A DNA stretch of 64,000 bases from Pseudomonas sp. UBA2684 (GCA_002354655.1 DELY01000017.1:1-64000), one strand, 5' to 3'; positions 8,060 to 17,563 are shown, counted from the stretch's first letter. Notes: a model not told the origin generated them from the sequence alone. Numbers and translations are program-made.

Positions 8060-8758
8060 TTAATGAGGGGGAACGGGAGCTGCCTTGACCGTGCTGCCGT
8101 ATTCGTTGATGTAACTGAGAACGAGCGTGTCGCTGTTGTTCAGTGAGGTGTGGGTGGTGACGGTGCTGCCTGGCTTGATCACTTCGGGCACGTCTTGGCT
8201 GGCGATGTTGTTAATCAGTAGTTCACTGACCACAACGTTAAAGCCCGACGGGTTATGCACACTCAGTTTCCCGTCTGCAACACGCCATTGAAGTTTCTCC
8301 ACAGCGTCGATCAGAGAGCCTTTCAAACTGGCGGGGCGATAAAACAATTTGATGGTGGTCTTGAGCGCAATCTGCAGCACGTTCTGATTACGCTGCTCGT
8401 CGCTCATCGCCGGGATCGCTTTTACGTTGAGCAAAAACAGGCTTTCTTGATCGGCCGGCAAGTTCTGCGTGTTGGTAGCAATAATCCGCAGAATGTTCTG
8501 GCTATTGGCGTCCAGACGAAACAGCGGCGGCGTGATGATAAATTCATCCGCACTGTCATCCCGATTATCAAAAGGGCTGACCCAGGACTGCACCAGATAC
8601 GGCACGCCATCGTCGCCCGAGTTTGCAAGTGCAAGATTGGCTTCCTTTTCCTTGCCTTGATAAATAACGCGCGTGGAGCCCACATTGACGCCTGCCTGAA
8701 CCTGCGGCAGCCAAAAGCCCACTGCCAATACCAAAAAGGCTGCAACTTTTAAACGCAT
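8060..8758 (-). CDS. periplasmic pilus chaperone (PapD family)
   Basis: A 232-residue PapD-like chaperone with a signal peptide ending QVQA (residue 22). Domain 1 contains GVNVGSTRVIYQGKEKEANLALANSG and PLFRLDANSQNILRII, the strand used to complement pilins, and a conserved Arg/Lys pair region. Domain 2 has TTIKLFYRPASLKG, a strong family signature. It binds pilins in the periplasm and delivers them to the usher. ATG 8758 has GGAGG 9 bases upstream; that GGAGG is part of a self-complementary GGAGGACCTCC and could be partly masked in the mRNA. It sits between the major pilin and usher genes. Confidence 0.9.
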   Translation of the reverse strand: MRLKVAAFLVLAVGFWLPQVQAGVNVGSTRVIYQGKEKEANLALANSGDDGVPYLVQSWVSPFDNRDDSADEFIITPPLFRLDANSQNILRIIATNTQNLPADQESLFLLNVKAIPAMSDEQRNQNVLQIALKTTIKLFYRPASLKGSLIDAVEKLQWRVADGKLSVHNPSGFNVVVSELLINNIASQDVPEVIKPGSTVTTHTSLNNSDTLVLSYINEYGSTVKAAPVPPH

Positions 8759-8823
8759 GAAGGAGGTCCTCCGATTAACGCCAGAGCTCGCGATTAGCCG
8801 CAAGCTCTCTCGTTAAAGATGAA

Positions 8824-9399
8824 TTACTTGTAGGTAACGTCGAAGCTGGCCAACGCGTTGACCTTACCGGTGCCGATACCGCGTACGCCTGGGGTCTCAC
8901 CCGAGGCTTCGGTGTCTGCAACCAAGCGCACGTAGGACGCAGTGAAGTCGAAGGTGTTGGACTGTGGGCGCAGCACGTAATCGTTGCTGGCGGCATTCAA
9001 AGCCAGTTTTTCGCCGGTACGCGCATCGTTGATTTGAATGCCGACGCCAGACACCTGGTTATCACCGATCATGCCCAGGACGGTCGCATCGGTCGCGGCT
9101 TGTTGGCCGCTGAACTTGATGGAAGCGTTTTTCAGGGTCGAACCGCTGCAGTTCTCCAAAGAAATCGAGAACGGGGTAGAACCGGCAGTGGCACCGACGG
9201 TGTTGGCAAAATCAGCGATACGAACCTGGTCCATCTCAACCGATTTCTTCACGCTTTCGCTGTTGATGGTGCACGCGTTATCGTTGATGGTACCGGTGAA
9301 CTCAACCTGGCCATCAGACGCCTGAACGGTAGCAGCAGCCATCAGAATCAACAGCGAGGAACCACAAAGCGCAGTGTATTGGCCCATTTTTTTAAACAT
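8824..9399 (-). CDS. major fimbrial subunit (FimA-like pilin)
   Basis: A 191-residue pilin: signal peptide to about ATVQA (residue 27), mature start SDGQVEFTGTINDNACTI with the first Cys, and SLENCSG with the second about 60 residues later. It ends NALASFDVTYK, the penultimate-Tyr pilin C-terminus. It resembles type-1-like major subunits and is the first gene of the operon, usually the most strongly expressed. AGAGG lies about 10 bases before ATG 9399; an in-frame ATG four codons later is possible. It is followed by chaperone, usher and three further subunits. Upstream are a promoter-like pair and an RcsB-box-like motif. Confidence 0.85.
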   Translation of the reverse strand: MFKKMGQYTALCGSSLLILMAAATVQASDGQVEFTGTINDNACTINSESVKKSVEMDQVRIADFANTVGATAGSTPFSISLENCSGSTLKNASIKFSGQQAATDATVLGMIGDNQVSGVGIQINDARTGEKLALNAASNDYVLRPQSNTFDFTASYVRLVADTEASGETPGVRGIGTGKVNALASFDVTYK

Positions 9400-9464
9400 G
9401 AGAGATGCCCTCTACAAGTAAGTGATGTTTAGTGCCCCTGTTCACGGCTTGCCGCAGCAGGTGT

Positions 9465-9512
9465 TACCTAGGATGCAATGTGCAGGGCGCCAACCCCATC
9501 AGACGATTCCTA
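9465..9512 (-). promoter_or_regulatory. fimbrial operon promoter with RcsB-box-like motif
   Basis: On the minus strand, TAGGAATCGTCTGA (9512-9499) matches 12 of 14 positions of the degenerate RcsB box KMRGAWTMWYCTGS (consensus recalled from E. coli work). Five bases downstream is a possible -35 TTGGCG (9493-9488), then 17 bases, then a weak -10 TAGGTA (9470-9465). A start near 9458 would give a leader of about 58 bases before the major pilin. An activator box just upstream of -35 is a usual activating position. With two RcsB-like regulators at the other end of the operon, a direct link is plausible, but it is inferred from the motif alone. Confidence 0.45.
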
Positions 9513-9871
9513 TTCGGGCCCTCTCTATGTCCTTGACCTGCAAAGTTCCTGCTGAATAAAACAGCGGCACGCCCCATGTAGCTAAGCCTCGGTGCACTGG
9601 CACTGAGCTCACTCAACCACTCCTGCTGAGCGGGCTTGCACTGTTTATCAGGCAGCCAACAACGTGTTGAACGCGCAAAGCGAGAAGACCGATGTCACGT
9701 CGCACGGCTGATGGAAGCACTCATGGACATGAAGCTTTTTATGCAGTGCCGCCGAGCGCGATGGCCAGCCCAACGCCAACATGGCATGCCCGCGAATTGC
9801 TTCTTTGGTAGCACTTGGCTGACCGATAGGTCAGGCCTTACCCTTGCCTCTTTTCGGTGCAGGCACGGTCG
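9513..9871. other. intergenic stretch between fimbrial operon and permease
   Basis: About 360 bases without a convincing gene. The short plus-strand frame across it has no ribosome site or family resemblance. It separates the divergent fimbrial operon (minus) and permease gene (plus) and marks the return to the high-GC housekeeping DNA. I see no repeat or clear promoter beyond the fimbrial one. Confidence 0.5.
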
Positions 9872-10642
9872 ATGTCGATTTCTGAGCTTCTTCTCCTGGT
9901 ACTGGCCGGCTTTGCCGCTGGCGGCATGAATGCCCTCGCCGGCGGCGGCACCTTCTTTTCCTTCCCCGCCCTGCTCGCGGCCGGCCTACCGCCGGTGACC
10001 GCCAATGCCACCAATGCCGTGGCCTTGTGGCCAGCCAGCCTGGCCGGCGCCTGGGCCGCGCGCGACTCGTTGCGCCCGCTCGGCGGCTACCTGCTGCCGC
10101 TGCTGCTCGCCGGGTTGTGCGGCGGCTTGCTCGGCGGCTTGTTGCTGCTCGCCGGTGGCGACGATGTGTTTGCCACGCTGATTCCCTGGCTGTTGCTGGC
10201 CGCCACCGCCCTGTTCGCCGCCAGCCCCTGGCTCAGTCGTTGGCTGGCCGCGCGGCGTGCCGAGGCGACGCACCCGCCGCACAACAAACTGTCGCTCGGC
10301 GCGCACGTCGCAGTCTCGATCTACGGCGGTTACTTCGGCGCCGGCATGGGCATCCTGCAACTGGCGGCGTTTTCCATCGAAGGCCACCCGCTGGCGCGCG
10401 CCAACGCGCTGAAGAACCTGATCTCGGCGGTGATCTACAGCGTCGCCACTGCCACCTTCGTGATCGCCGGACGGGTCAGTTGGTACGAGCTGATCATCCT
10501 GCTGGTCGGTGCCACGCTGGGCGGCTATACCGGTGGGGCGCTTGGCCAGCGCTTGCCAGCCCATTGGCTGCGCGCCCTGGTGATTCTGGTGGGCAGCGGC
10601 ATGACCGCGTATTACTTCTGGGCGACCTATTTTTCGCACTGA
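9872..10642 (+). CDS. TauE/SafE-family sulfite/anion permease
   Basis: A 256-residue inner-membrane protein with about eight membrane segments and the two half-repeats of the TauE/SafE family. The first repeat has GGMNALAGGGTFFSFPALLAAGLPP with NATNAVAL; the second has YGGYFGAGMGILQLAAF and ANALKNLISAV. These GG-rich loops are family hallmarks. Members move sulfite, organosulfonates or small carboxylates; the substrate here cannot be told. ATG 9872 gives the usual MSISELL-like start directly before the first membrane segment. It stands alone ahead of the xseB group. Confidence 0.88.
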   Translation: MSISELLLLVLAGFAAGGMNALAGGGTFFSFPALLAAGLPPVTANATNAVALWPASLAGAWAARDSLRPLGGYLLPLLLAGLCGGLLGGLLLLAGGDDVFATLIPWLLLAATALFAASPWLSRWLAARRAEATHPPHNKLSLGAHVAVSIYGGYFGAGMGILQLAAFSIEGHPLARANALKNLISAVIYSVATATFVIAGRVSWYELIILLVGATLGGYTGGALGQRLPAHWLRALVILVGSGMTAYYFWATYFSH

Positions 10643-10794
10643 ATCAGCCCCACGAAGCGAGTAGAACTTCCGGCGCCGCAGCGGCGTCCAAGCAGTGGCC
10701 CACCCGCCTTCGTCGATTTGCCCGCGCGGCATGGCTCTGCTAGTGTCGCGGCGGTTGCAAATCCTGCCCGAGCCCCCGCCAGAGAACGCCCGCC

Positions 10795-11037
10795 ATGGCC
10801 CGTAAAAAAGCCGCGCTCGACTTCGAGCAGTCCCTCACCGACTTGCAGAACCTGGTCGAACGCCTGGAGAACGGCGAACTGTCGCTGGAAGACTCGCTGA
10901 CCGCCTTCGAACAAGGCATCCGCCTGACCCGCGATTGCCAGGCCGCCCTGACCCAGGCCGAGCAGAAAGTGCAGATTCTTCTGGAGCGCGACGGCGAGCT
11001 GGAGGAAGCCCCCTTCGACGCGGATCACGGCGCATGA
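10795..11037 (+). CDS. xseB: exodeoxyribonuclease VII small subunit
   Basis: An 80-residue helical protein matching Xse[36 protein letters not shown] followed by [13 protein letters not shown]. Several copies form the regulatory stalk around XseA in exonuclease VII, which degrades single-stranded DNA in both directions. The stop TGA overlaps the ispA start (ATGA), the conserved xseB-ispA coupling of gammaproteobacteria. Length and sequence are typical. Confidence 0.95.
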   Translation: MARKKAALDFEQSLTDLQNLVERLENGELSLEDSLTAFEQGIRLTRDCQAALTQAEQKVQILLERDGELEEAPFDADHGA

Positions 11038-11921
11038 TCGCGGCCTACCAAGCGCACTGCCAACGCCGCGTCGATAGTGCCCTGGAGCCGCTGTTCGAAG
11101 CCCCGCGCCCGGAACTGACGCAGCTCTATCAGGCCATGCGTTACAGCGTGATCAACGGCGGCAAACGGGTTCGCCCGCTGCTGGTGTATGCCGCCTGCGA
11201 AGCCCTGGGCGGCGAGCCGCAGCGGGCCGATGGCGCGGCCTGCGCGGTGGAGCTGATCCATGCCTATTCGCTGGTGCACGACGACCTGCCGGCGATGGAC
11301 GACGACGACCTGCGCCGCGGCCAGCCGACCACTCATAAAGCCTTCGACGAGGCCAGCGCGATCCTCGCCGGCGATGGCTTGCAAAGCCTGGCCTTCGAAG
11401 TGCTCGCCGACGCCCGGCGCAATCCGCAGAACGCCGAAGTGCGCCTGGCGATGATCAGCAGTTTGGCGCGCGCCGCCGGCCCGGCGGGCATGGTCGGCGG
11501 TCAGGCCATCGACCTCGGTTCGGTCGGCATGAAACTCAATCAAGCCGCGCTGGAAAGCATGCACCGGCACAAGACTGGCGCCTTGATCGAAGCCAGCGTG
11601 CGCCTCGGCGCCCTGGCCAGCGCCCGTGCCGACGAGCGCGCGCTGAAAGCCCTGCACAACTATGCTCAGGCCATCGGCCTGGCGTTTCAGGTGCAGGACG
11701 ACATTCTCGACGTGGAAAGCGACACCGCCACCTTGGGCAAGACCCAGGGCAAGGACCAGGCGAACGACAAACCGACCTACCCGGCGCTGCTCGGCCTCGA
11801 CGCCGCCAAGGCCTACGCCCTGGAACTGCGCGACCAGGCCCTGCATGCCCTGCGCCCGTTCGACAGTGCCGCCGAACCGCTGCGCGAACTGGCGCGTTAT
11901 ATCGTCGAACGGCGCAGCTAA
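11034..11921 (+). CDS. ispA: (2E,6E)-farnesyl diphosphate synthase
   Basis: A 295-residue trans-prenyltransferase that adds two isopentenyl diphosphates to dimethylallyl diphosphate to make farnesyl diphosphate for quinones and undecaprenyl carrier. Visible signatures: GGKRVRPLL near the start (about 42-50), the first Asp-rich motif [14 protein letters not shown] (D83-D92), and the second QVQDDILD. The ATG overlaps the xseB stop by 4 bases, so translation is coupled. In most Pseudomonas the next gene is dxs; here a carboxylase gene intervenes. Confidence 0.96.
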   Translation: MIAAYQAHCQRRVDSALEPLFEAPRPELTQLYQAMRYSVINGGKRVRPLLVYAACEALGGEPQRADGAACAVELIHAYSLVHDDLPAMDDDDLRRGQPTTHKAFDEASAILAGDGLQSLAFEVLADARRNPQNAEVRLAMISSLARAAGPAGMVGGQAIDLGSVGMKLNQAALESMHRHKTGALIEASVRLGALASARADERALKALHNYAQAIGLAFQVQDDILDVESDTATLGKTQGKDQANDKPTYPALLGLDAAKAYALELRDQALHALRPFDSAAEPLRELARYIVERRS

Positions 11922-11964
11922 GCCTGCGCAATGCCCATCGCGGGCAATAACTGGGCGTTCCCCC

Positions 11965-11999
11965 CGCTCCTACAGATCATCCACGCGCCTGTAGGAGCG
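11965..11999. repeat. short inverted repeat of the GTAGGAGCG family
   Basis: CGCTCCTACAG (11965-11975) and CTGTAGGAGCG (11989-11999) form an 11-bp perfect inverted repeat around 13 bases. The CTGTAGGAGCG core is the commonest Pseudomonas REP-type arm and matches the family of the fragment at the window start. Located between ispA and the carboxylase gene, it could also act as a weak terminator. Confidence 0.6.
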
Positions 12000-12139
12000 C
12001 GCCATGCCCGCGACCATCGCGCCACAGCCCCCGCCCGTTATCACCCATATCAATAGCCCGACCCTCAGCCGCTAAGGCTTGGTTTACCCAGCCCGCAGAG
12101 CGCCTAAGATGGCCCGCAGAATAAAAATCTGGAGCCACC

Positions 12140-15100
12140 ATGCCCTTTGCCGCGCTGTTGATCGCCAACCGTGGCGAAATCGCCATCCGTATCGCCCGTG
12201 CCGCCAGTGAACTGGGTATCCGCACGGTCGCGGTATACGCCGAAGACGATGCCGCCTCCCTGCATGTACGCAAGGCCGATAGCGCCGTGGCGCTCACCGG
12301 GCGCGGGGTGCCGGCCTACCTGGACATGCAGCAACTGATCGCGGTGGCCCAGGCGCAGGGCTGCCAGGCGATTCATCCGGGCTATGGTTTTCTCGCCGAA
12401 AACGCCGAGTTCGCCCGCCGCTGTCAGGCCGCCGGCCTGCGCTTCATCGGCCCCAGCGCCGAGGTGCTGGGGCTGTTCGGCGATAAGGCCCAAGCCCGCA
12501 CCCTCGCCGAGCGCTGCGCGGTGCCGCTGGTGCAGGGCATCAACCACGCGGTCAGCCTGATCGAAGCCCGGGATTTCCTGCACCGCCTCGGCCCTGGCGC
12601 CGCGGTGATGCTCAAGGCTCTGGCCGGCGGCGGCGGGCGCGGCATGCGCGCGGTGTTCGACGAGGCCGAACTGGCGCACGCCTTCACCCGTTGCCAGTCC
12701 GAGGCGCGCGCCGCCTTCGGCGCCGAGGCGCTGTATGTCGAACAGTTGGTGAGCAATGCCCGGCACATCGAAATCCAGGTGATCGGCGATGGCACGGGGG
12801 CCGTCAGCCACCTCTGGGAGCGCGATTGCAGCCTGCAACGGCGTCAGCAGAAGCTGCTGGAAATCGCCCCCAGCCCCAACCTCCCGACGGCTACCCGCGA
12901 GCGAATGATCGCCGCCGCCCTGACCCTCGCCGCCGAGGTGCGTTACCAGGGCCTCGGCACCTTCGAGTTCCTGCTGGATGCCGAGCAGCCCGAGCGCTTC
13001 TACTTTATGGAGGCCAACCCGCGCATCCAGGTCGAACACACGGTCACCGAACAGGTCACCGGTGTCGATCTGCTCCAGACTCAGCTGCAACTAGCCAGCG
13101 GCCGCACGCTCGCCGAACTGAACCTGCTGCAACCACCACCGCTGAGTGGCTGCGCCGTGCAGCTGCGCATCAACCTGGAAAGCATCGGCGCCGACGGCAA
13201 CACGCGGCCAGCGGTGGGCACCCTCAGCGCCTACGAGCCGCCCAGCGGGCCGGGCCTGCGCGTGGACGGCTACGGTTACGCCGGCTACCCGGTCAACCCC
13301 AGCTACGACTCGTTGCTGGCCAAGCTAATCGCCCATGCCCCGGATTACCCGGCCGCCCTGCGCCGCGCCTACCGTGCGCTGTGCGAGTTCCGCCTGGAGG
13401 GCGTGGCCAGCAATCTGCACCTGCTGCAAAACCTGTTGCGCCTGCCGGAAGTCGCCGCCCACCAGGTCAGCACGCGCTTTGTCGAAAGCCAGTTGCCGCG
13501 TTTGCTGGCCGCGCAAGCCGAAGCCCATGCGCACCTGTACTTCGCCGGCAGCCCGGCGACAACCAGCAGCGCAGTACCACAGCACGACGCACCGCCGGGT
13601 TGTCAGCCGCTGAGCACGCCGAGCGCCGGTGTGGTGGTCAGCCTGGATGTTGCCGAGGGCGCCGCGGTCGCGGTTGGCCAACGCATCGCCGTGCTCGAGG
13701 CGATGAAGATGGAGTTCGAGGTCAAGGCCAGCCACAGCGGCATCGTCCGCACCCTGGTCGTGCAACCGGGCCAGGCGCTGGGCGAGGGCCAGGCACTGCT
13801 GTTTATCGAACCGGCCGAGGTGGCGCGCGCGCTCGGCCACAGCGAAGAAAGCCTCGACCTCGACCACCTACGCGCCGACCTCGCCGAAGTGCTCGAACGC
13901 CACGCCATCACCCGTGACGAGCGCCGCCCGCAAGCCGTGGCCAAACGCCGTAAAACCGGCCAGCGCACCGTTCGTGAAAACCTGGCGGACTTGCTGGATG
14001 ACGGCAGCTTTATCGAATACGGCGCCCTCGCCCTGGCCGCGCAACGGCGCCGCCGATCGCTGGAGGAGTTGATTGAACAGAGCCCGGCCGATGGCCTGGT
14101 GGCCGGCATCGGCACGGTCAACGCCGCGGCGTTCGGCAGCCAGGCGGCGCGCTGCATGGCGATTGCCTACGACTACACGGTATTCGCCGGCACCCAGGGC
14201 CTGATGAGCCACAAGAAGACCGACCGCATGCTCGGCCTCGCCGCCCAGTGGCGCTTGCCGCTGGTGCTGTTTGCCGAGGGCGGTGGCGGGCGCCCCGGCG
14301 ATAGCGATTTCGTCGGGGTGGCCGGGCTGGACTGTCACACCTTTGTCGGCATGGCCAAACTATCCGGCCTGGTGCCGCTGGTCGGCGTGGTCTCCGGGCG
14401 CTGCTTCGCCGGCAACGCCGCTTTGCTCGGCTGCTGCGACGTGATTATCGCCACCGACAACGCGACTATCGGCATGGCCGGCCCGGCGATGATCGAGGGC
14501 GGCGGCCTCGGCAGCTTCAAGCCGGAAGCAGTCGGCCCGGTCAGCGTGCAAGGCCCCAACGGGGTGATCGATGTGCGCGTGACCGACGAAGCCGAGGCGG
14601 TGCGCGTGGCCAAGCAGTACCTGAGCTACTTCCAGGGTGCGCTCAACGACTGGCACTGCGCCGACCAACGCGAGCTGCGCCAGCTGATTCCGGAAAACCG
14701 CCTGCGCGTGTATGACATCCGCCAGGTGATCGCCACCCTTGCCGACACGGACAGTGTGCTGGAACTGCGCCGCCAGTTCGCCCCCGGCCTGATCACCGCG
14801 TTTATCCGCATCGAAGGCCAGCCGTTCGGCCTGCTAGCCAACAACCCGGCGCACCTCGGTGGAGCCATCGACGCCGTAGCCGGCGACAAGGCTGCACGTT
14901 TTATGCAGCTGTGCGACGCCTTCGATATCCCGCTGCTGTCGTTGTGCGACACCCCCGGCTTTATGGTCGGCCCCGAGGCGGAAAAGCAGGCCACGGTGCG
15001 CCATGTCTCGCGCATGTTTGTCGCCGCCGCCAGCCTTAGTGTGCCGTTCTTTACCGTGGTGCTGCGCAAGGGCTACGGCCTCGGCGCCCAGGCCATGGCC

Positions 15101-15421
15101 GCCGGCAGCTTCCACTCGCCGCTGTTTACCATCGCCTGGCCCAGCGCCGAGTTTGGCGCGATGGGCCTGGAAGGCGCGGTGCGCTTGGGTTTCGCCAAGG
15201 AGTTGGCGGCCGTGGAAGACCCCGCCGCGCGCCAGCAGCTGTTCGACAAGCTGGTGGCCAAGGCCTACCAGAACGGCAAGGGCATCAATATGGCCAGCTT
15301 TCTCGAGATCGATGCGGTGATCGACCCGCTGGAAACCCGCAGTTGGCTGCTGCGCGGCCTCAACGCCACGCCCAAGCCCGCGCCGCGCGAAGGCAAGAAG
15401 CGCGCGGTCGATACCTGGTAA
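12140..15421 (+). CDS. single-chain biotin-dependent acyl-CoA carboxylase (LCC-like)
   Basis: A 1093-residue fusion carrying all parts of a biotin carboxylase in one chain. Residues 1-450 are biotin carboxylase (LIANRGEIAIRIARAA; ATP-grasp loop KALAGGGGRGMR; EANPRIQVEHTVTE). Residues about 490-560 are the biotinyl domain, with LEAMKMEFE and biotin-accepting K523. About 575-1093 is the carboxyltransferase (N and C halves, with DTPGFMVG and AVRLGF). Single-chain enzymes of this order are known as long-chain acyl-CoA carboxylases, from Mycobacterium avium and related bacterial proteins. They carboxylate CoA thioesters; the natural substrate here is not evident. It is embedded between ispA and dxs with high GC like its neighbours, so it is not a recent low-GC import. 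Confidence 0.88.
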   Translation: MPFAALLIANRGEIAIRIARAASELGIRTVAVYAEDDAASLHVRKADSAVALTGRGVPAYLDMQQLIAVAQAQGCQAIHPGYGFLAENAEFARRCQAAGLRFIGPSAEVLGLFGDKAQARTLAERCAVPLVQGINHAVSLIEARDFLHRLGPGAAVMLKALAGGGGRGMRAVFDEAELAHAFTRCQSEARAAFGAEALYVEQLVSNARHIEIQVIGDGTGAVSHLWERDCSLQRRQQKLLEIAPSPNLPTATRERMIAAALTLAAEVRYQGLGTFEFLLDAEQPERFYFMEANPRIQVEHTVTEQVTGVDLLQTQLQLASGRTLAELNLLQPPPLSGCAVQLRINLESIGADGNTRPAVGTLSAYEPPSGPGLRVDGYGYAGYPVNPSYDSLLAKLIAHAPDYPAALRRAYRALCEFRLEGVASNLHLLQNLLRLPEVAAHQVSTRFVESQLPRLLAAQAEAHAHLYFAGSPATTSSAVPQHDAPPGCQPLSTPSAGVVVSLDVAEGAAVAVGQRIAVLEAMKMEFEVKASHSGIVRTLVVQPGQALGEGQALLFIEPAEVARALGHSEESLDLDHLRADLAEVLERHAITRDERRPQAVAKRRKTGQRTVRENLADLLDDGSFIEYGALALAAQRRRRSLEELIEQSPADGLVAGIGTVNAAAFGSQAARCMAIAYDYTVFAGTQGLMSHKKTDRMLGLAAQWRLPLVLFAEGGGGRPGDSDFVGVAGLDCHTFVGMAKLSGLVPLVGVVSGRCFAGNAALLGCCDVIIATDNATIGMAGPAMIEGGGLGSFKPEAVGPVSVQGPNGVIDVRVTDEAEAVRVAKQYLSYFQGALNDWHCADQRELRQLIPENRLRVYDIRQVIATLADTDSVLELRRQFAPGLITAFIRIEGQPFGLLANNPAHLGGAIDAVAGDKAARFMQLCDAFDIPLLSLCDTPGFMVGPEAEKQATVRHVSRMFVAAASLSVPFFTVVLRKGYGLGAQAMAAGSFHSPLFTIAWPSAEFGAMGLEGAVRLGFAKELAAVEDPAARQQLFDKLVAKAYQNGKGINMASFLEIDAVIDPLETRSWLLRGLNATPKPAPREGKKRAVDTW

Positions 15422-15475
15422 CGGCTCACCCACCCGGCAAATGTGCGAGCGACCCGCCTGCCCGAACCTTGTTTG

Positions 15476-15505
15476 GGCAGTTTCTGGTGCATCGGGTAAA
15501 CTGCC
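15476..15505 (+). promoter_or_regulatory. hairpin ahead of dxs
   Basis: GGCAGTTT (15476-15483) and AAACTGCC (15498-15505) form an 8-bp perfect stem with a 14-base loop, followed by GCATCTTTTATACC. It lies 30 bases before the dxs start. It could be a weak terminator for the carboxylase gene or part of the dxs leader. TATACC/TATAAC after it could serve as a -10. No function is assigned. Confidence 0.35.
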
Positions 15506-15535
15506 GCATCTTTTATACCTATAACGATTCGCCTG

Positions 15536-17446
15536 ATGCCGACGACCTTCCATGAGATCCCCCGCGAGCGCCCGCTGACGCCCCTGCTCGACCGCGCCAA
15601 CACGCCGGACGAGCTGCGCCGGCTGGGCGAAGCCGAGCTGGAAACCCTGGCCGACGAACTGCGCCAGTACCTGCTCTACACGGTCGGCCAGACCGGCGGG
15701 CATTTCGGCGCCGGCCTCGGCGTGATCGAACTGACTATCGCCCTGCATTACGTCTTCGACACCCCGGACGACCGCCTGGTGTGGGACGTCGGCCACCAGG
15801 CCTACCCGCACAAGATCCTCACCGGGCGCCGCGAGCGCATGGGCAGCCTACGCCAGAAGGACGGCATCGCCGCCTTCCCGCGCCGTACGGAAAGCACGTA
15901 CGACACCTTCGGCGTCGGCCACTCCAGCACCAGCATCAGCGCGGCGCTGGGCATGGCCATCGCCGCGCGCCTGCAAGGTAGCAAGCGTAAGTCGGTGGCG
16001 GTGATCGGCGACGGCGCGCTGACCGCCGGCATGGCCTTCGAAGCGCTGAATCACGCCTCGGATGTCGGCGCCAACATGCTGGTGGTGCTCAATGACAACG
16101 ACATGTCGATCTCGCGCAACGTCGGCGGCCTGTCCAACTACCTGGCAAAAATCCTCTCCAGCCGCACCTACGCGAGCATGCGCGAAGGCAGCAAGAAGGT
16201 GCTCTCGCGCCTGCCCGGCGCCTGGGAAATCGCGCGTAAGACCGAAGAACACGCCAAAGGCATGCTGGTGCCCGGCACCCTGTTCGAAGAACTGGGCTGG
16301 AACTACATCGGCCCGATCGACGGCCACGACCTGCCCACCCTGCTCGCCACCCTGCGCAACATGCGCGACCTGGAAGGCCCGCAGTTCCTGCATGTGGTGA
16401 CCAAGAAAGGCAAGGGTTTCGCCCCCGCCGAGGTCGACCCGATCGGCTACCACGCGATCACCAAACTGGAGCCGCTCAAGGCGGCCAGCGCCACCCCGCT
16501 GGCCACGCCCAAACCCAGCGGGCCGAAGTATTCCAGCGTGTTTGGCCAGTGGCTGTGCGACATGGCCGACGCCGACGAGCGCCTGGTCGGCATCACCCCG
16601 GCGATGAAGGAAGGTTCCGACCTGGTGGCGTTCAGCGAACGCTACCCCGCGCGCTATTTCGACGTGGCCATCGCCGAGCAACATGCGGTGACCCTGGCCG
16701 CCGGTATGGCCTGCGATGGCGTGAAACCGGTAGTGGCGATCTATTCGACCTTCCTCCAGCGCGCCTACGACCAACTGATCCACGACGTGGCGGTGCAGCA
16801 CCTCGACGTGCTGTTCGCCATCGACCGCGCCGGTCTGGTCGGCGAAGACGGCCCGACCCACGCCGGCAGCTTCGACCTCTCTTACCTGCGCTGCATCCCC
16901 GGCATGCTGGTGATGACCCCCAGCGACGAGAACGAGTTGCGCCGCATGCTGACTACCGGCTACCTGTTCGACGGCCCGGCCGCCGTGCGTTACCCGCGCG
17001 GCAGTGGCCCGAACGCCGCCATCGAGGCCGGCCTGGCAGCGCTGGAAATCGGCAAAGGCGTGATCCGCCGCCAGGGCCAGGGCGTCGCCCTGCTGGTGTT
17101 CGGCGTACAACTGGGCGAAGCGCTGCAGGTCGGCGAGACCCTGGACGCCACGGTGGTCGACATGCGCTTCGTCAAACCGCTGGACGAAGCCCTGGTGCGC
17201 GACCTGGCCACCCGTCACGCGCTGCTGGTAACCGTTGAGGAAAACAGCATCATGGGCGGGGCCGGCAGCGCGGTCAGCGAGTTCATGGCCCGCGAGAACC
17301 TGCTCAAGCCGATCCTGCACCTGGGCCTGCCGGACTATTACGTGGAACACGCCAAACCGGCGCAGATGCTCGCCGAATGCGGCCTGGATGCCGCCGGCAT
17401 CGAAGCGGCGGTCCGCCAGCGGCTCGCCACGCTGCACGGCGAATAA
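15536..17446 (+). CDS. dxs: 1-deoxy-D-xylulose-5-phosphate synthase
   Basis: A 636-residue thiamine-diphosphate enzyme that condenses pyruvate with glyceraldehyde 3-phosphate, the first step of the MEP isoprenoid pathway. Start [13 protein letters not shown] is the usual Pseudomonas Dxs start. Visible: [17 protein letters not shown], the ThDP motif [15 protein letters not shown]...NDND, and transketolase-type [17 protein letters not shown] with [13 protein letters not shown]. Full length. It normally follows ispA directly, supplying precursors that IspA extends. Here the pair is split by the acyl-CoA carboxylase gene. It is followed by a hairpin terminator and the cobalamin riboswitch. Confidence 0.97.
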   Translation: MPTTFHEIPRERPLTPLLDRANTPDELRRLGEAELETLADELRQYLLYTVGQTGGHFGAGLGVIELTIALHYVFDTPDDRLVWDVGHQAYPHKILTGRRERMGSLRQKDGIAAFPRRTESTYDTFGVGHSSTSISAALGMAIAARLQGSKRKSVAVIGDGALTAGMAFEALNHASDVGANMLVVLNDNDMSISRNVGGLSNYLAKILSSRTYASMREGSKKVLSRLPGAWEIARKTEEHAKGMLVPGTLFEELGWNYIGPIDGHDLPTLLATLRNMRDLEGPQFLHVVTKKGKGFAPAEVDPIGYHAITKLEPLKAASATPLATPKPSGPKYSSVFGQWLCDMADADERLVGITPAMKEGSDLVAFSERYPARYFDVAIAEQHAVTLAAGMACDGVKPVVAIYSTFLQRAYDQLIHDVAVQHLDVLFAIDRAGLVGEDGPTHAGSFDLSYLRCIPGMLVMTPSDENELRRMLTTGYLFDGPAAVRYPRGSGPNAAIEAGLAALEIGKGVIRRQGQGVALLVFGVQLGEALQVGETLDATVVDMRFVKPLDEALVRDLATRHALLVTVEENSIMGGAGSAVSEFMARENLLKPILHLGLPDYYVEHAKPAQMLAECGLDAAGIEAAVRQRLATLHGE

Positions 17447-17526
17447 CCGATAGTCCGCCGCGTTCGACAACGACACCGGCGGACAACGCTTCGCGATGTC
17501 CGCCCTACGGGCTGAATTGCTTTACC

Positions 17527-17557
17527 CGCCGCACACGCTTATGGTGCGCGGCGTTTT
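17527..17557 (+). terminator. dxs terminator
   Basis: CGCCGCACAC (17527-17536) pairs with GTGCGCGGCG (17544-17553) with one A-C mismatch and is followed by TTTT. It lies 80 bases after the dxs stop and directly before the cobalamin riboswitch, so it separates the two transcription units. Confidence 0.55.
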
Positions 17558-17563
17558 GCTTGT

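Noticed and set aside
15848..17476. A 542-codon open frame on the minus strand across dxs
   Set aside because: It lies entirely antisense to dxs, has the low-complexity His/Gln/Val-rich composition that arises from high-GC reading frames, and has no ribosome site or family motif.
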